A stretch of DNA of 64,000 nt from Aliidiomarina celeris (GTDB taxonomy: Bacteria > Pseudomonadota > Gammaproteobacteria > Enterobacterales > Alteromonadaceae): the NCBI RefSeq assembly GCF_003316875.1, contig NZ_QMIL01000001.1, positions 124,001-188,000 of the forward strand, in the 5' to 3' direction. Shown here in pieces: positions 1-10,109 of this stretch. Numbering within the stretch: position 1 is the first letter of the stretch; each line of letters begins with the position of its first letter. A model generated the notes under the pieces. That model saw only the letters and a program-made list of their open reading frames with translations. It was not told the origin of the DNA and made no database searches. The translations under genes were made by a program, and so were the position numbers.

Positions 1-499
1 CTGCGGTTAAGTGTTCGAGTTTGAGGCTGACCCGACCCTCTTGGTTTTGGGGCCACTCAATGCCTTCGGGGCGCAATGCATAACAAGCGCGAACCAACTC
101 GAGTAAATCCCATCGTGAATTGTTGTTCGCCCAACTGTGCGCATAAGGGTCGATAAAATTTCGATAAAACAGGAACCGGGTCATTTCGTCGTCGTAGCTA
201 ATATTGTTATAGCCCACGCTAATGGTATTGGCTTGGCTAAGTTCTGCGGCAATTTTTTCGGCAAATTGAACTTCCGGGTAGCCGTCGCGTTGACATTGCT
301 GCGGGGTAATTCCGGTAATTAAACACGCTTCGGGGTGGGGAAGGTAGTCTGGGCTTAACTGACAAAAAATATTGAGCGGCTTGCCGATAACCTCAAATTT
401 ATGATTGGTGCGAATACCTGCAAATTGCATCGGTCGGTCGACCCGAGGGTTCACACCCCCAGCTTCATAATCATGCCAGTAAAAAGTGTAGTCAGTCAT
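1..499 (-). CDS. sbcB: Exodeoxyribonuclease I, N-terminal part (cut by window edge)
   Basis: Exonuclease I digests single-stranded DNA 3' to 5' and acts in recombination and mismatch repair. The gene starts at the ATG at 499 and stays open for 166 codons to the window edge, so the C-terminal two thirds are missing. The DEDD exonuclease domain begins at once: D10 and E12 in HDYEAGG match the first metal-binding motif of E. coli ExoI. The text GYNNISYDDEMTR and then YRNF.DPYA and RACYALRPEGIEWP follow the E. coli protein closely. No good Shine-Dalgarno is visible before the ATG. It is divergent from the isoaspartyl peptidase gene, with about 150 bp of shared upstream DNA. Confidence 0.93.
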   Translation of the reverse strand, partial: MTDYTFYWHDYEAGGVNPRVDRPMQFAGIRTNHKFEVIGKPLNIFCQLSPDYLPHPEACLITGITPQQCQRDGYPEVQFAEKIAAELSQANTISVGYNNISYDDEMTRFLFYRNFIDPYAHSWANNNSRWDLLELVRACYALRPEGIEWPQNQEGRVSLKLEHLTA

Positions 500-646
500 T
501 TTTAAAATAATAAATACAATGAAAGTGATGAACGAGAGCATAGCATTCGCTAGGGCTTGTATGCGAGGGCTTCACGGGTACATAATCAGTAATTAAGTAA
601 TAACCTTATTGCTGTTTACTTTCACAGTCTAATTTTGGAGCCTGAT

Positions 647-1714
647 ATGAAAAACCTTGCAAAGCTCGGTTCATTGGCATTAAGCCTACCGTTATTGTTC
701 GCCTGCAGTGGAGAGGCGCCACAAAGCGTTAGCAGCGCTCCTATTGCTATCGCTATTCATGGTGGGGCGGGTACCATTACGCCGCAAAATATGACACCAG
801 AGCGCGAAGCAGAGTTTGAAGCGGCACTTACCGAAGCCACAGAAGCCGGTTATGCCGTATTAGCGGCGGGTGGGTCAGCGCTTGACGCGGTTGAAGCGGC
901 AATTCGACTGATGGAAGAAAACCCATTGTTCAATGCGGGTAAAGGCGCGGTTTACACCTATGAGGGGCGCCACGAACTCGACGCTTCTGTGATGCGTGGC
1001 GACACCCTAGAAGCCGGCGCTGTTGCGGGAGTGACCAATATTCGCAGTCCATTTATTGCAGCGCGCGAAGTTATGGAACATTCGCGCCATGTGATGCTCA
1101 GTGGTGCGGGTGCCGACGAATTTGCGCGCGAGCGCGGATTAGAAATGGTGAGTAATACCTTTTTTAACTCGTCGCACCGTTATGAGCAACTACAACGCGC
1201 GCTCGAGCGCTTAAGGGAACAAGCAAACGCAGGCGAGCAAATAGCTCAGCTGTCGGCGAGCACTTTGACCGCCGATCCAGCAGGCTGGGAGCCTGCATTT
1301 AATATGGGAACAGTGGGCGCGGTTGCCCTTGATGCCAATGGTGATCTCGCTGCAGGGACTTCTACCGGGGGAATGACTGCGAAGCGTTGGGGTCGCATTG
1401 GCGACGCGCCGATTATTGGCGCGGGAACTTGGGCCGACAACGACAGCTGCGCGGTTAGTGCAACTGGGCATGGCGAGTATTTTATTCGTTTTCATGTGGC
1501 TGCCGATATCTGTAGCCGCGTGAAATACCAAGGGTTAACGATTGCAGAAGCCGGGAACACTGTCATTCATGATGTGCTACTTCCCGCTGGTGGCACCGGT
1601 GGTGTCATTATAGTAGACCGCCAAGGCAACATTAGTATGCCCTTTAACACTCCGGGGATGTACCGCGGAGCAAAGTCAAACCGTAGTGAACTCGAGATTG
1701 GTATTTATCAATAG
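647..1714 (+). CDS. iaaA: Isoaspartyl peptidase / L-asparaginase, plant type, predicted lipoprotein
   Basis: This is an N-terminal-nucleophile hydrolase of the IaaA (EcAIII) family, which cleaves isoaspartyl dipeptides and L-asparagine after autocatalytic splitting into two subunits. The expected nucleophile is Thr222 in the motif NMGTVGAVALD; TSTGGM and GAGTWAD further on are also typical. The ATG at 647 is chosen over an in-frame TTG at 635 because GGAG lies 6 bp before it. The first 20 residues form a lipoprotein signal, with hydrophobic stretch LALSLPLLFA followed by Cys20, so the enzyme is probably anchored to the periplasmic face of a membrane. E. coli IaaA lacks such a signal. The length of 355 aa is somewhat longer than the usual 320, in line with the added signal and linker. 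Confidence 0.9.
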   Translation: MKNLAKLGSLALSLPLLFACSGEAPQSVSSAPIAIAIHGGAGTITPQNMTPEREAEFEAALTEATEAGYAVLAAGGSALDAVEAAIRLMEENPLFNAGKGAVYTYEGRHELDASVMRGDTLEAGAVAGVTNIRSPFIAAREVMEHSRHVMLSGAGADEFARERGLEMVSNTFFNSSHRYEQLQRALERLREQANAGEQIAQLSASTLTADPAGWEPAFNMGTVGAVALDANGDLAAGTSTGGMTAKRWGRIGDAPIIGAGTWADNDSCAVSATGHGEYFIRFHVAADICSRVKYQGLTIAEAGNTVIHDVLLPAGGTGGVIIVDRQGNISMPFNTPGMYRGAKSNRSELEIGIYQ

Positions 1715-1785
1715 GCATACATAGGCGCATGCCGCGGGTTTTGTTAAACTAGCGGCATGTTTTATTCCTGCGGTAAGCGTTGTTC

Positions 1786-4700
1786 ATGCCGAAACATCTA
1801 ATCAAGCTCCTGCCTGAGTGCCGAACTCAAGATCGCTTCAAACTCAAGAAAAGTATTGAGCGCTTAGCGCAGGCACAGACTGAAAATAATGAAAAGGCTC
1901 TTGCTCAGTTACAAGAACAAGTTGAGCGCTCGCGTGCGTGGGTAAGCAATCGCCGCGCAGCGCTCGCTGAGCCTATTTCCTTTCCAGAATCGCTGCCTGT
2001 TGTTGTTGAAAAAAAGCGTATTCAAACCACTATAGCGAATAATCAAGTGGTGGTTATTGCCGGAGAAACGGGGTCGGGTAAAACCACTCAGCTCCCCAAA
2101 ATGTTACTCGATATGGGGTACGGTGCGGCTGGTTTAATAGGGCACACGCAACCGCGTCGCCTTGCTGCACGCTCGGTGGCTAATCGTATTCAGGATGAAC
2201 TCGGGGCTATTGGTAAAAGCGCTGTAAATTATAAGGTTAGATTTCAAGACAACACCAGTGACCAAACGTCAGTTAAATTAATGACCGACGGTATATTACT
2301 TGCGGAGCTGCAGTCGGACCCGTATTTGTCGCAGTACGAAGTGATTATTATCGACGAAGCACATGAGCGCAGTTTAAACATCGACTTTCTTCTGGGAGTA
2401 TTGCATAAGCTCTTAAAAAAGCGTGCCGACCTTAAGCTGATTATTACCTCTGCAACCATAGAAACCGAGCGCTTTAGTCAGCACTTTGGCAATGCGCCGG
2501 TGCTCGAAGTGTCGGGCCGTACCTTTCCGGTAGAAATGCGTTATCAACCCCTGCTTGAGGACGGTGAGCAAGATCTTCACCAAGGTGTAATTGAAGCTGC
2601 CGAAGCGCTTATGCGCGAGGGGCCGGGTGACATTTTAGTATTTTTGAGTGGAGAACGTGAAATTCGTGACCTTGCTGAAAGTTTAACCGACGCATTTCGC
2701 CATGAACGCGCTCCAATCGACATTATCCCCTTGTATGCAAGATTGTCGGCGCAGGAACAAAACCGAGTGTTCCAAACGGGCGGGAATCGCCGAATTGTAT
2801 TGGCCACCAACGTTGCCGAAACGTCGTTAACCGTGCCAGGCATTCGTTATGTGATTGATCCTGGCTTAGCGCGCATGAGTCGTTACAGTTATCGTACCAA
2901 GGTGCAGCGGCTTCCCGTAGAGCCTATTTCGCAAGCGAGTGCAAATCAAAGAGCAGGGCGTTGTGGGCGAACAGGCCCAGGCATTTGTGTGCGTTTGTAC
3001 AGTGAAGAGGATTATCTTTCGCGGCCACTCTATACCGACCCGGAAATACTGAGAACCAACCTTGCCTCGGTTATTTTACAAATGGCGAGCCTTAAACTGG
3101 GGGACATTCGCAAGTTTCCCTTTTTGCAGCGCCCCGATGACCGTTTTATCAACGACGGTATTAAGTTGCTCGAAGAGCTTTGTGCCATAGAAACATCGCA
3201 CGGCAAGCGTAAGCGAGGCAAAGATGGGCAGCTGCCGTTAACCTCGCTCGGTCGGCAACTTGGCCGCCTGCCGGTAGATCCTCGGCTAGGGCGCATGATC
3301 CTTGCCGCAGCAGACTATCATTGTGTGCGTGAAGTTTTAGTGATTACCGCGGCGTTAAGTATTCAAGATCCACGAGAACGCCCGCACGACAAACAGCAAA
3401 AAGCAGACGAGCTACACAAACGCTTTGAGCATGAAGGGTCAGATTTTCTCAGTTTCTTGCGTTTATGGGAGTACGTGCAGGGTGCACAGAAAGAAGACTC
3501 AGGAAATCAGTTTCGAAAGCGCTGCCAGCGCGAATTTATTCATTATTTACGCGTGCGAGAGTGGCAAGACGTTTACACGCAATTACGCTATGCCGTGCGC
3601 GAACTTGGCTTGCCGCTGAGTGATGAACCGTCACCGGCAGATAATATTCATCAGGCGTTATTAACTGGGCTGCTGTCTCATGTGGGTAGCCGTGATGAAA
3701 AGTACGAATATACAGGTGCGCGGCAATCTCGATTTTTCATTTTCCCAGGCTCCGGCCTTTTTCAGTCGAAGCCCAAATGGGTTATGGCAGCGGAATTAGT
3801 AGAAACGGCAAAGCTTTACGCCCGTTGTGTGGCGAAAATTGAGCCCGAGTGGATTGAAAAAGCGGCGAGCCATTTAATTAAGCGTAGTTATAACGAACCG
3901 CGTTACTCGAAAAAGCAAGGGGCAGTTGTGGCGAGTGAGCAAGCGACCTTATTCGGCTTGTTGTTATTTGCTGGGCGGCAAGTTCATTACGGTAAAATTG
4001 CACCCGAGCTTGCGCGTGAGATTTTCATTCGCGAAGCCATTGTAGAACAACAAATGAAACGCCCGCCTGAATTTGTGCTCAAGAATCAACAGTTGATTGA
4101 GTCGCTGCAAGCACTTGAAGAGAAATCTCGGCGCCGAGACATTTTAATTGATCAAGAGGCCTTGTTTGTTGCCTACGATAACGTAGTGCCAGCACATGTT
4201 CGTGACGACCGTAGCTTGCAGCAATGGTGGCAGAAGGCAACAGCCGATGAAAAAGCGCGTCTGCTATTCCAACGTTCAGATTTAATGCTGCAAAGCGCCA
4301 CTCACGTAACCGAAGCAAGCTACCCAGATGATTGGGTGCAAGGGCCTTTACGACTCCCGCTCGAGTACAAGTTTGAGCCTGGTGAAGTAGACGATGGCGC
4401 GAATATAGTGCTGCCGGTCGCCGCGCTGACGCAAGTGGTCGATGAGGGGTTTGATTGGCAAATACCGGCTTTTCGGCATGAATTAGTGACCGCCTGGATT
4501 AAAAGCTTACCGAAAAAGTGGCGCCGCAATTTTGTGCCCGCACCGGATTATGCAAATGCTGTGCTGGCCGCGCTTACGCCGTTCAAAGAACCGCTACTTG
4601 AAGGCATGAGCCGTGAACTTAAACGCATGAGTGGTATTGAAATACCACGCGACGCGTGGCAAAACGAGCAGGTTGCTGAACATTTAAAAATTAACTTTAA

Positions 4701-5700
4701 GGTGCTTGATGAAAAGGGCAAGGTGCTTGCACAAGGTCGCGATTTAACCTTGCTACAGCAACAGCTGAAAGGAACCGTGAAAGCCAAAGTGAGCGAAACG
4801 GCGGGCGAACAGATTGAGCAAGAGGGATTAACCGACTGGAGTTTTGGCGCTTTGCCTGCGGCTGTGGAAACAGCGCAAGGGCGCTTTGCCATTAAGGCTT
4901 TCCCCGCGTTAAACGACGAAGGCAATGCGGTGGCGATTCGGGTTTTTGATCATGAAGCCGATGCCACACGCGCTCAGCAGCGCGGGCTGCGAAAGTTAGT
5001 GTATTTGCAAGTTCCGTCGCCGGTGAAGTATTTACAAACGCAGTTGTCGGCAAAAAGTAAATTGGCGATGTACTTTAACCCGTGGGGTAAAGTAGAGGCA
5101 CTGATTCAAGACTGTATTTTCGCGGCTATTGATCAACTTATGGCCCGGCACACTGAGCATGTGATTACGGAGGCTCAATTTAGGGCCTTGGTGGATTATG
5201 TACGCGCTGAGCTTAACGACGTAACGTTAGAGATTGTGCAACAGGTGGAGCGTTGTTTGCTGTTAAGCCATTCAGTAAATAAAGCACTGAAAGGTAAAAC
5301 ACCGTTGTCGATGATTCAGTCGTACGGTGATATTAAGCAGCACCTTGCGAGTTTAATTTTCCCGGGCTTTGTAACCGAGTTTGGTGCAGCACGGCTGCCG
5401 GATATTGAGCGCTATTTAAAAGCTTTAGTGTATCGCTTAGAGCGACTGCCAGTAGACCCAAACCGGGACCGTTTGCGCGTGTTACAGGTGGAAAAAATAA
5501 CAGAAGCTTGGCAACAGCAGCTCAATAAAATTCCGCAATATCAACCTGTACCGGAGCCACTCAGTGACTTTCGTTGGTGGCTAGAGGAATTCCGTGTGTC
5601 GTTGTTTGCGCAAGCGCTAGGAACTGCGTTTCCAGTTTCCGAACAGCGTTTGAAAAAGCAACTGCAAGTGCTCGAAATGGAAAAAGGCGCCTCGAAGTGA
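1786..5700 (+). CDS. hrpA: ATP-dependent RNA helicase HrpA
   Basis: HrpA is a DEAH-box 3'-5' RNA helicase linked in E. coli to mRNA processing and rescue of stalled ribosomes. The protein is about 1304 aa, as in E. coli (1300). Walker A GETGSGKT is at residues 93-100 and DEAH at 190-193. SAT (motif III) and the helicase C motif QRAGRCGRTGPG follow. After the helicase core come the winged-helix/ratchet region and the long C-terminal DUF3418-type extension that separates HrpA from short DEAH helicases. I prefer ATG 1786 to the TTG at 1780, although the ribosome site (GGTAAG) is weak. A hairpin at the stop codon ends transcription towards the convergent grxA. Confidence 0.95.
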   Translation: MPKHLIKLLPECRTQDRFKLKKSIERLAQAQTENNEKALAQLQEQVERSRAWVSNRRAALAEPISFPESLPVVVEKKRIQTTIANNQVVVIAGETGSGKTTQLPKMLLDMGYGAAGLIGHTQPRRLAARSVANRIQDELGAIGKSAVNYKVRFQDNTSDQTSVKLMTDGILLAELQSDPYLSQYEVIIIDEAHERSLNIDFLLGVLHKLLKKRADLKLIITSATIETERFSQHFGNAPVLEVSGRTFPVEMRYQPLLEDGEQDLHQGVIEAAEALMREGPGDILVFLSGEREIRDLAESLTDAFRHERAPIDIIPLYARLSAQEQNRVFQTGGNRRIVLATNVAETSLTVPGIRYVIDPGLARMSRYSYRTKVQRLPVEPISQASANQRAGRCGRTGPGICVRLYSEEDYLSRPLYTDPEILRTNLASVILQMASLKLGDIRKFPFLQRPDDRFINDGIKLLEELCAIETSHGKRKRGKDGQLPLTSLGRQLGRLPVDPRLGRMILAAADYHCVREVLVITAALSIQDPRERPHDKQQKADELHKRFEHEGSDFLSFLRLWEYVQGAQKEDSGNQFRKRCQREFIHYLRVREWQDVYTQLRYAVRELGLPLSDEPSPADNIHQALLTGLLSHVGSRDEKYEYTGARQSRFFIFPGSGLFQSKPKWVMAAELVETAKLYARCVAKIEPEWIEKAASHLIKRSYNEPRYSKKQGAVVASEQATLFGLLLFAGRQVHYGKIAPELAREIFIREAIVEQQMKRPPEFVLKNQQLIESLQALEEKSRRRDILIDQEALFVAYDNVVPAHVRDDRSLQQWWQKATADEKARLLFQRSDLMLQSATHVTEASYPDDWVQGPLRLPLEYKFEPGEVDDGANIVLPVAALTQVVDEGFDWQIPAFRHELVTAWIKSLPKKWRRNFVPAPDYANAVLAALTPFKEPLLEGMSRELKRMSGIEIPRDAWQNEQVAEHLKINFKVLDEKGKVLAQGRDLTLLQQQLKGTVKAKVSETAGEQIEQEGLTDWSFGALPAAVETAQGRFAIKAFPALNDEGNAVAIRVFDHEADATRAQQRGLRKLVYLQVPSPVKYLQTQLSAKSKLAMYFNPWGKVEALIQDCIFAAIDQLMARHTEHVITEAQFRALVDYVRAELNDVTLEIVQQVERCLLLSHSVNKALKGKTPLSMIQSYGDIKQHLASLIFPGFVTEFGAARLPDIERYLKALVYRLERLPVDPNRDRLRVLQVEKITEAWQQQLNKIPQYQPVPEPLSDFRWWLEEFRVSLFAQALGTAFPVSEQRLKKQLQVLEMEKGASK

Positions 5701-5709
5701 GCGCCTTTT
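5682..5709. terminator. Bidirectional intrinsic terminator between hrpA and grxA
   Basis: The arms AAAAGGCGC (5682-5690) and GCGCCTTTT (5701-5709) are perfectly complementary around a 10-nt loop. The left arm lies inside the last hrpA codons and the stop codon lies in the loop. Each strand ends in a short T run, so the element can stop both hrpA and the convergent grxA transcript. Confidence 0.8.
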
Positions 5710-5741
5710 AATCTGCAGAACTGTGCTGTGGGGTACGCTAG

Positions 5742-6008
5742 TTAAGCAGCGTACAAGCCTAAATTTGCTTTCGCATAGGCTTCAAACTCGGTACAACCGC
5801 CAATGTGTTGCTCGTCGACAAAGATTTGCGGCACGGTAAGTACAGGCTTACCAATGGTTTTTTCCAGGTCGGCTTTGGTAATGCCTTCTTTTTGAATGTC
5901 GATATAGCGATATTCAAAATCGTCACGAGATTTTTCAAGCGTTTCGGCAATTTGCTTGGCGCGTACGCAGAACGGGCATGAATCACGCCCAAAAATTACA
6001 GTTAACAT
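5742..6008 (-). CDS. grxA: Glutaredoxin 1
   Basis: This 88-aa protein is nearly superimposable on E. coli Grx1. It has redox site C11-P-F-C14, cis-proline motif TVPQIF and GG motif HIGGCTEF. Grx1 passes electrons from glutathione to class Ia ribonucleotide reductase, and here it sits just downstream of nrdAB-yfaE on the same strand, so the reductase and its donor are physically linked. AAGGAG lies 6 bp before the ATG. It has its own promoter candidate in the 104-bp gap after yfaE. An extra Cys occurs in GGCTEF where E. coli has Tyr. Confidence 0.95.
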   Translation of the reverse strand: MLTVIFGRDSCPFCVRAKQIAETLEKSRDDFEYRYIDIQKEGITKADLEKTIGKPVLTVPQIFVDEQHIGGCTEFEAYAKANLGLYAA

Positions 6009-6036
6009 GCGCTACTCCTTTATTTCAGCGGCACGT

Positions 6037-6066
6037 ATTATCGCACTATTCAAAAGCCTATGCCAA
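6037..6066 (-). promoter_or_regulatory. Sigma-70 promoter candidate for grxA
   Basis: Read on the minus strand, TTGGCA (6066-6061) and GATAAT (6042-6037) are separated by 18 bp. They lie about 30 bp upstream of the grxA start, within the only sizeable gap of the nrd cluster. This would let grxA be transcribed apart from nrdAB. Sequence match only. Confidence 0.5.
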
Positions 6067-6112
6067 TCGAGAACTACGATACCCATGTTCGAATGGATAG
6101 ATAGCGAGAAGG

Positions 6113-6376
6113 TTAATGTTCAAGCGAAAGGTCGCTTTTTACTCTGCATACACAGGGAAGAATTTCACCAGGGCGAATGTAGGCGAGAGGTTCATTGATA
6201 TATTCTACGTTGCCGGCATGTAATACGCTGCGGCACGCACCACAAAAGCCGCTACGGCAATGGTAACGGGCTTCTATTCCAGATTGCTCGAGGTGTTCGA
6301 GTAAGGTAAGCGAACTGCCGGCGTCTATTTCGACAACCGGCAGTTGATTGATCTGAAGCTTAAAGCGCTGGCTCAT
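6113..6376 (-). CDS. yfaE: 2Fe-2S ferredoxin YfaE, RNR cofactor maintenance
   Basis: This is an 87-aa plant-type ferredoxin. Cluster cysteines are C40, C45 and C48 (CRSGFCGAC) plus one of C75/C77 near the C-terminus. In E. coli YfaE supplies electrons to rebuild the diferric-tyrosyl radical cofactor of NrdB. The gene follows nrdB by 5 bp, the same arrangement as in E. coli, so the two are surely cotranscribed and probably translationally coupled. The small size and the absence of extra domains fit YfaE rather than a reductase-fused ferredoxin. Confidence 0.93.
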   Translation of the reverse strand: MSQRFKLQINQLPVVEIDAGSSLTLLEHLEQSGIEARYHCRSGFCGACRSVLHAGNVEYINEPLAYIRPGEILPCVCRVKSDLSLEH

Positions 6377-6381
6377 GAGCG

Positions 6382-7512
6382 TTAGAGATCGAAATCTCCA
6401 AAGTCTCCTGCGCTGACTTCGCTGTCGATCTGACCAACAAGGTATGAACTAATTTCAGATTCTTGCGGAGCAACTTGAACGTTGTCTGATACTAAATATT
6501 TGTTCATCCACGGCAGTGGGTTGCTATTTTGCTTGTACTGCGGTTCAAAGCCAATGGCCTGCATACGCATGTTGGCAATGTACTCCACGTATTGGCAGAG
6601 AATTTCTTTGTTTAAGCCAATCATAGAGCCGTTTTCGAATAAGTAGCTGGCCCATTCTTTTTCTTGCTCTACCGCAGAGGTAAAAATAGCAAGTGCCTCG
6701 TCGCGACATTCTGCTGCAATCTCCTTCATTTCAGGGTCGTCGTCGCCGTATTGCCAAAGGTTGATCACATGTTGTGTTGAGGTGAGGTGTAGGTTCTCAT
6801 CACGCGCGATCAAGCGAATAATTTTCGAGTTTCCTTCCATCATTTCGCGTTCGGCAAAGGCAAAAGTACAGGCAAAGCTCACATAGAAACGAACCGCTTC
6901 GAGGGCATTAACCGAGTTCATGGTGAGGTAAAGTTTCTTTTTCAAGTTACGCACGGTAGCGTCGTAGGTTACGCCGTCTACGGTGACTTCGCCTTCACCA
7001 TGAATTTGCCAGAGTTGTGTGTGCAAAATCAGGTCGTCGTAATACTTCGATATGTCGGTTGCACGCTTACAAATGTGTTCGTTGATAACGATATCGTCGA
7101 AAATTTTACCCGGGTCACTAAATAAATTACGCAGAATATGGGTGTAAGAGCGAGAGTGGATCGTTTCCGAAAACGACCACGTTTCGATCCATGTTTCGAG
7201 CTCGGGTAAAGACACAATAGGTAAAAACGCAATATTGGGGCTGCGACCCTGCACAGAGTCGAGCAGGGTTTGGTACTTAAGGTTGGAAATAAAAATGTGC
7301 TTTTCGCTGTCTGTCATGGCCTGAAAATCGACGCGATCGCGGCTAACATCGACTTCCTCTGGGCGCCAAAAGAAGCTGAGTTGCTTTTCGATTAACTTTT
7401 CGAAAATGCTATGACGTTGCTGGTCATAGCGAGCTACGTTCACTGGGTTACCAAAAAACATAGGCTCCCCGAGCGGATTTACATTCGTTTGGTTAAACGT
7501 TGAATAGCGCAT
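6382..7512 (-). CDS. nrdB: Ribonucleoside-diphosphate reductase class Ia, beta subunit
   Basis: NrdB carries the diiron-tyrosyl radical that starts ribonucleotide reduction in NrdA. The reading frame opens further upstream, but the start is set at 7512 (MRYSTFNQ), which gives 376 aa, exactly the E. coli length. Ligands are visible in order: the Glu/His/radical-Tyr motif SETIHSRSY, then [10 protein letters not shown] and ARDENLHLT. The C-terminal tail that docks into NrdA is acidic and ends in Leu (GDFGDFDL), resembling the E. coli tail. It starts 11 bp after nrdA ends, so the pair forms one operon with yfaE. Confidence 0.97.
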   Translation of the reverse strand: MRYSTFNQTNVNPLGEPMFFGNPVNVARYDQQRHSIFEKLIEKQLSFFWRPEEVDVSRDRVDFQAMTDSEKHIFISNLKYQTLLDSVQGRSPNIAFLPIVSLPELETWIETWSFSETIHSRSYTHILRNLFSDPGKIFDDIVINEHICKRATDISKYYDDLILHTQLWQIHGEGEVTVDGVTYDATVRNLKKKLYLTMNSVNALEAVRFYVSFACTFAFAEREMMEGNSKIIRLIARDENLHLTSTQHVINLWQYGDDDPEMKEIAAECRDEALAIFTSAVEQEKEWASYLFENGSMIGLNKEILCQYVEYIANMRMQAIGFEPQYKQNSNPLPWMNKYLVSDNVQVAPQESEISSYLVGQIDSEVSAGDFGDFDL

Positions 7513-7523
7513 AATGAATGACC

Positions 7524-9860
7524 TTAAATTTTGCAAGCACCACCAGCACAATCGTCATCTTCTTCGATAACAGCTGTTACTGCTTGATTTGCGTTTTCTT
7601 CGAGTTGTTTACGTTTGCTAGCAGACAAGTCGGTTTGATTGTCGGCAGCACCGTCGCGAGTATTATGGTAATACATGGTTTTAACGCCGAGTTTATAAGC
7701 GTAAAGCAAGTCTTGGAGCAGTTGGCGCATTGGCACTTTACCGCCTTCAAATTTACTCGGGTCGTAATTGGTGTTGGCTGAGATGGTTTGGTCGACAAAC
7801 TTCTGCATAATAGCCACCAACTCTAAATAACCTTTGTTGCTTGGAATGTTCCAGAGTAATTCGTACTGATCTTTCAAGCGTTCAAACTCCGGCACAACTT
7901 GCTTCATTACGCCGTCTTTCGACGATTTCACGCTAATATGGCCGCGTGGTGGTTCAATGCCGTTGGTGGCGTTGGAAATTTGCGATGAAGTTTCAGAAGG
8001 CATTAACGCCGACAATGTAGAGTTACGCATACCATATTTTTTCACCGACTCGCGTAAAGCTTCCCAGTCGTAGTGAAGTGCTTCTGAACAAATGCTATCG
8101 ACGTCTTTCTTGTAGGTGTCGATAGGCAAAATACCTTGCGAGTAGGTGGTTTCGTTAAACTTCGGACAGGCGCCTTTTTCTTTCGCTAAGTTATTCGAAG
8201 CTTTCATGAGATAATACTGCATTGCTTCAAAGGTGCGATGGACTAAACCGTTTGCGCTGCCGTCGGAGTAACGCACACCATTCTTGGCAAGGTAATAGGC
8301 AAAGTTTATTACGCCAATACCGAGGGTTCTGCGGCTCATACTTGCGTTATAAGCAGCCGGAACCGGGTAGTCTTGATAATCCAGTAAGCTGTCGAGTGCG
8401 CGCACAGCTAAGTCGGCAAGTTCTTCAAAGTCGTCTAGCGACTCAATGGCACCGAGGTTAAAGGCCGAAAGGGTACACAACGCTATTTCACCGTTCTCGT
8501 CGTTAATGTGCTCGAGTGGTTTGGTGGGTAGCGCAATTTCTAGGCACAAATTGCTCTGCCGTACAGGTGCTACTTTCGGGTCGAACGGGCTGTGATTATT
8601 AGTGTGGTCTACGTTCTGTAAATAGATTCGCCCAGTACTGGCGCGCTCTTGCATAAACAAGCTAAAGAGTTCAATAGCTTTGATACGTTTCTTCCGAATT
8701 GACTCGTCGCCTTCGTATTGCACATAGAGGCGCTCAAATTCCTCTTGATCGGCAAAGAATGCATCATAAAGGCCGGGCACGTCGGAAGGACTAAAGAGCG
8801 TAATATAGTCGTCTTTGATGAGGCGCTGATACATGGTTTTGTTGAACTGCACACCGTAGTCGAGATGGCGTACGCGGTTTTCTTCAACACCACGGTTATT
8901 TTTAAGTACTAATAAAGATTCAACTTCAAGGTGCCACAACGGGTAGAACAGGGTAGCCGCACCGCCGCGCACACCGCCTTGAGAGCAGCTTTTCACCGCT
9001 GTTTGGAAATATTTGAAGAACGGAATACAACCGGTGTGGAATGCTTCGCCGTTACGAATGGGGCTACCGAGCGCACGAATACGACCCGCATTAATGCCAA
9101 TACCTGCACGTTGCGACACGTATTTTACAATGGCGCTGGCTGTTGCGTTAATGGAGTCGAGGCTGTCGCCGGCTTCAATTAATACGCAAGAGCTGAATTG
9201 ACGAGTAGGGGTGCGCACACCGGACATGATCGGCGTGGGTAGCGACAACTTAAAGCTGGACGTAGCGTCGTAAAAGCGGCGAATATAATCGAGCCGCTCT
9301 GCTTTCGGATAATTTGCGAATAAACACGCAGCAACCAGAACATAAAGAAACTGAGCACTTTCAAAAACTTCACCGGTTACGCGGTTTTGAACAAGGTATT
9401 TCCCTTCAAGTTGCTTTACCGCCGCGTAGGAGAAGTTGAGATCGCGACTGTGGTCGAGGAAGCTGTTCATCTGCTCGAATTCGTCTTTGCTGTAGTCTTC
9501 GAGCAAGTGTTTGTCGTAGCGATTCAAGTCGACCAAGCGAGTGACGTGATCATACAAATGCGGAGGCTCAAACTCGCCGTAGGCTTTTTTGCGTAAGTGG
9601 AATATGGCTAAGCGAGCAGCGAGGTATTGGTAGTCCGGTGTTTCCTCAGAAATAAGATCGGCGGCGGCTTTAATGATCGTTTCGTGAATGTCGTCGGTAC
9701 GAATGCCGTCGTAGAACTGGATTTGAGATTTAATTTCGACTTGCGATACTGAAACGTTGGTTAACCCTTCTGCGGCCCAGCTGACAACACGGTGAATTTT
9801 GTCAAGGTCTAGTGCTTCGCGACGTCCGTTACGTTTTGTTACCTGAATGGACTGGCTCAT
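7524..9860 (-). CDS. nrdA: Ribonucleoside-diphosphate reductase class Ia, alpha subunit
   Basis: NrdA is the catalytic subunit that makes dNDPs. The true start is the ATG at 9860, preceded by GAGAGGGAG; the open frame running back to 10013 is not coding, because it crosses the NrdR boxes. The protein of 778 aa has the N-terminal ATP cone (residues 5-95, [15 protein letters not shown]) for allosteric control. It also has the finger-loop motif [11 protein letters not shown] and the C-terminal shuttle cysteines CAGGAC just before the end. Identity to E. coli NrdA is high throughout. Regulation is predicted by NrdR at two upstream boxes. Confidence 0.97.
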   Translation of the reverse strand: MSQSIQVTKRNGRREALDLDKIHRVVSWAAEGLTNVSVSQVEIKSQIQFYDGIRTDDIHETIIKAAADLISEETPDYQYLAARLAIFHLRKKAYGEFEPPHLYDHVTRLVDLNRYDKHLLEDYSKDEFEQMNSFLDHSRDLNFSYAAVKQLEGKYLVQNRVTGEVFESAQFLYVLVAACLFANYPKAERLDYIRRFYDATSSFKLSLPTPIMSGVRTPTRQFSSCVLIEAGDSLDSINATASAIVKYVSQRAGIGINAGRIRALGSPIRNGEAFHTGCIPFFKYFQTAVKSCSQGGVRGGAATLFYPLWHLEVESLLVLKNNRGVEENRVRHLDYGVQFNKTMYQRLIKDDYITLFSPSDVPGLYDAFFADQEEFERLYVQYEGDESIRKKRIKAIELFSLFMQERASTGRIYLQNVDHTNNHSPFDPKVAPVRQSNLCLEIALPTKPLEHINDENGEIALCTLSAFNLGAIESLDDFEELADLAVRALDSLLDYQDYPVPAAYNASMSRRTLGIGVINFAYYLAKNGVRYSDGSANGLVHRTFEAMQYYLMKASNNLAKEKGACPKFNETTYSQGILPIDTYKKDVDSICSEALHYDWEALRESVKKYGMRNSTLSALMPSETSSQISNATNGIEPPRGHISVKSSKDGVMKQVVPEFERLKDQYELLWNIPSNKGYLELVAIMQKFVDQTISANTNYDPSKFEGGKVPMRQLLQDLLYAYKLGVKTMYYHNTRDGAADNQTDLSASKRKQLEENANQAVTAVIEEDDDCAGGACKI

Positions 9861-9885
9861 GGCTCCCTCTCTAGCATTATTGTTA

Positions 9886-9901
9886 TCACTAGATATTGTG
9901 G
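9886..9901 (-). promoter_or_regulatory. NrdR box 1 (proximal) upstream of nrdA
   Basis: Read on the minus strand the 16-mer is CCACAATATCTAGTGA, matching the NrdR consensus acaCwAtATaTwGtgt at 13 of 16 positions. NrdR represses ribonucleotide reductase genes when dATP is high. Its centre is 42 bp from box 2. Confidence 0.8.
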
Positions 9902-9927
9902 TTAAATTAGCAACAATGCCCGTATGG

Positions 9928-9943
9928 GCACAATATCTTGTGG
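9928..9943 (-). promoter_or_regulatory. NrdR box 2 (distal) upstream of nrdA
   Basis: The plus-strand 16-mer GCACAATATCTTGTGG also matches the NrdR consensus at 13 of 16 positions and is itself nearly palindromic. Centre-to-centre distance to box 1 is 42 bp, four helical turns, so both sites face the same side of the helix, as cooperative NrdR binding requires. Confidence 0.8.
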
Positions 9944-10109
9944 TGGGGTATGGCGCTACTTTAGTCACGAAGGGCGTTTTGATCAAGCGACATTTTTGGA
10001 TATTTTGCCGCAAAAGAGGCTTGAAAAAATAGAATGCTGCACTGCCGCGGCTTTGCGCGGTCTTTGCTCTTAAATACTTTTTTATAATAAAGAGAGCGGT
10101 CTTATTTCG

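Noticed and set aside
9861-10013. 51-codon N-terminal extension of nrdA
   Set aside because: It crosses both NrdR boxes and is not conserved; the ATG at 9860 has a strong ribosome site.
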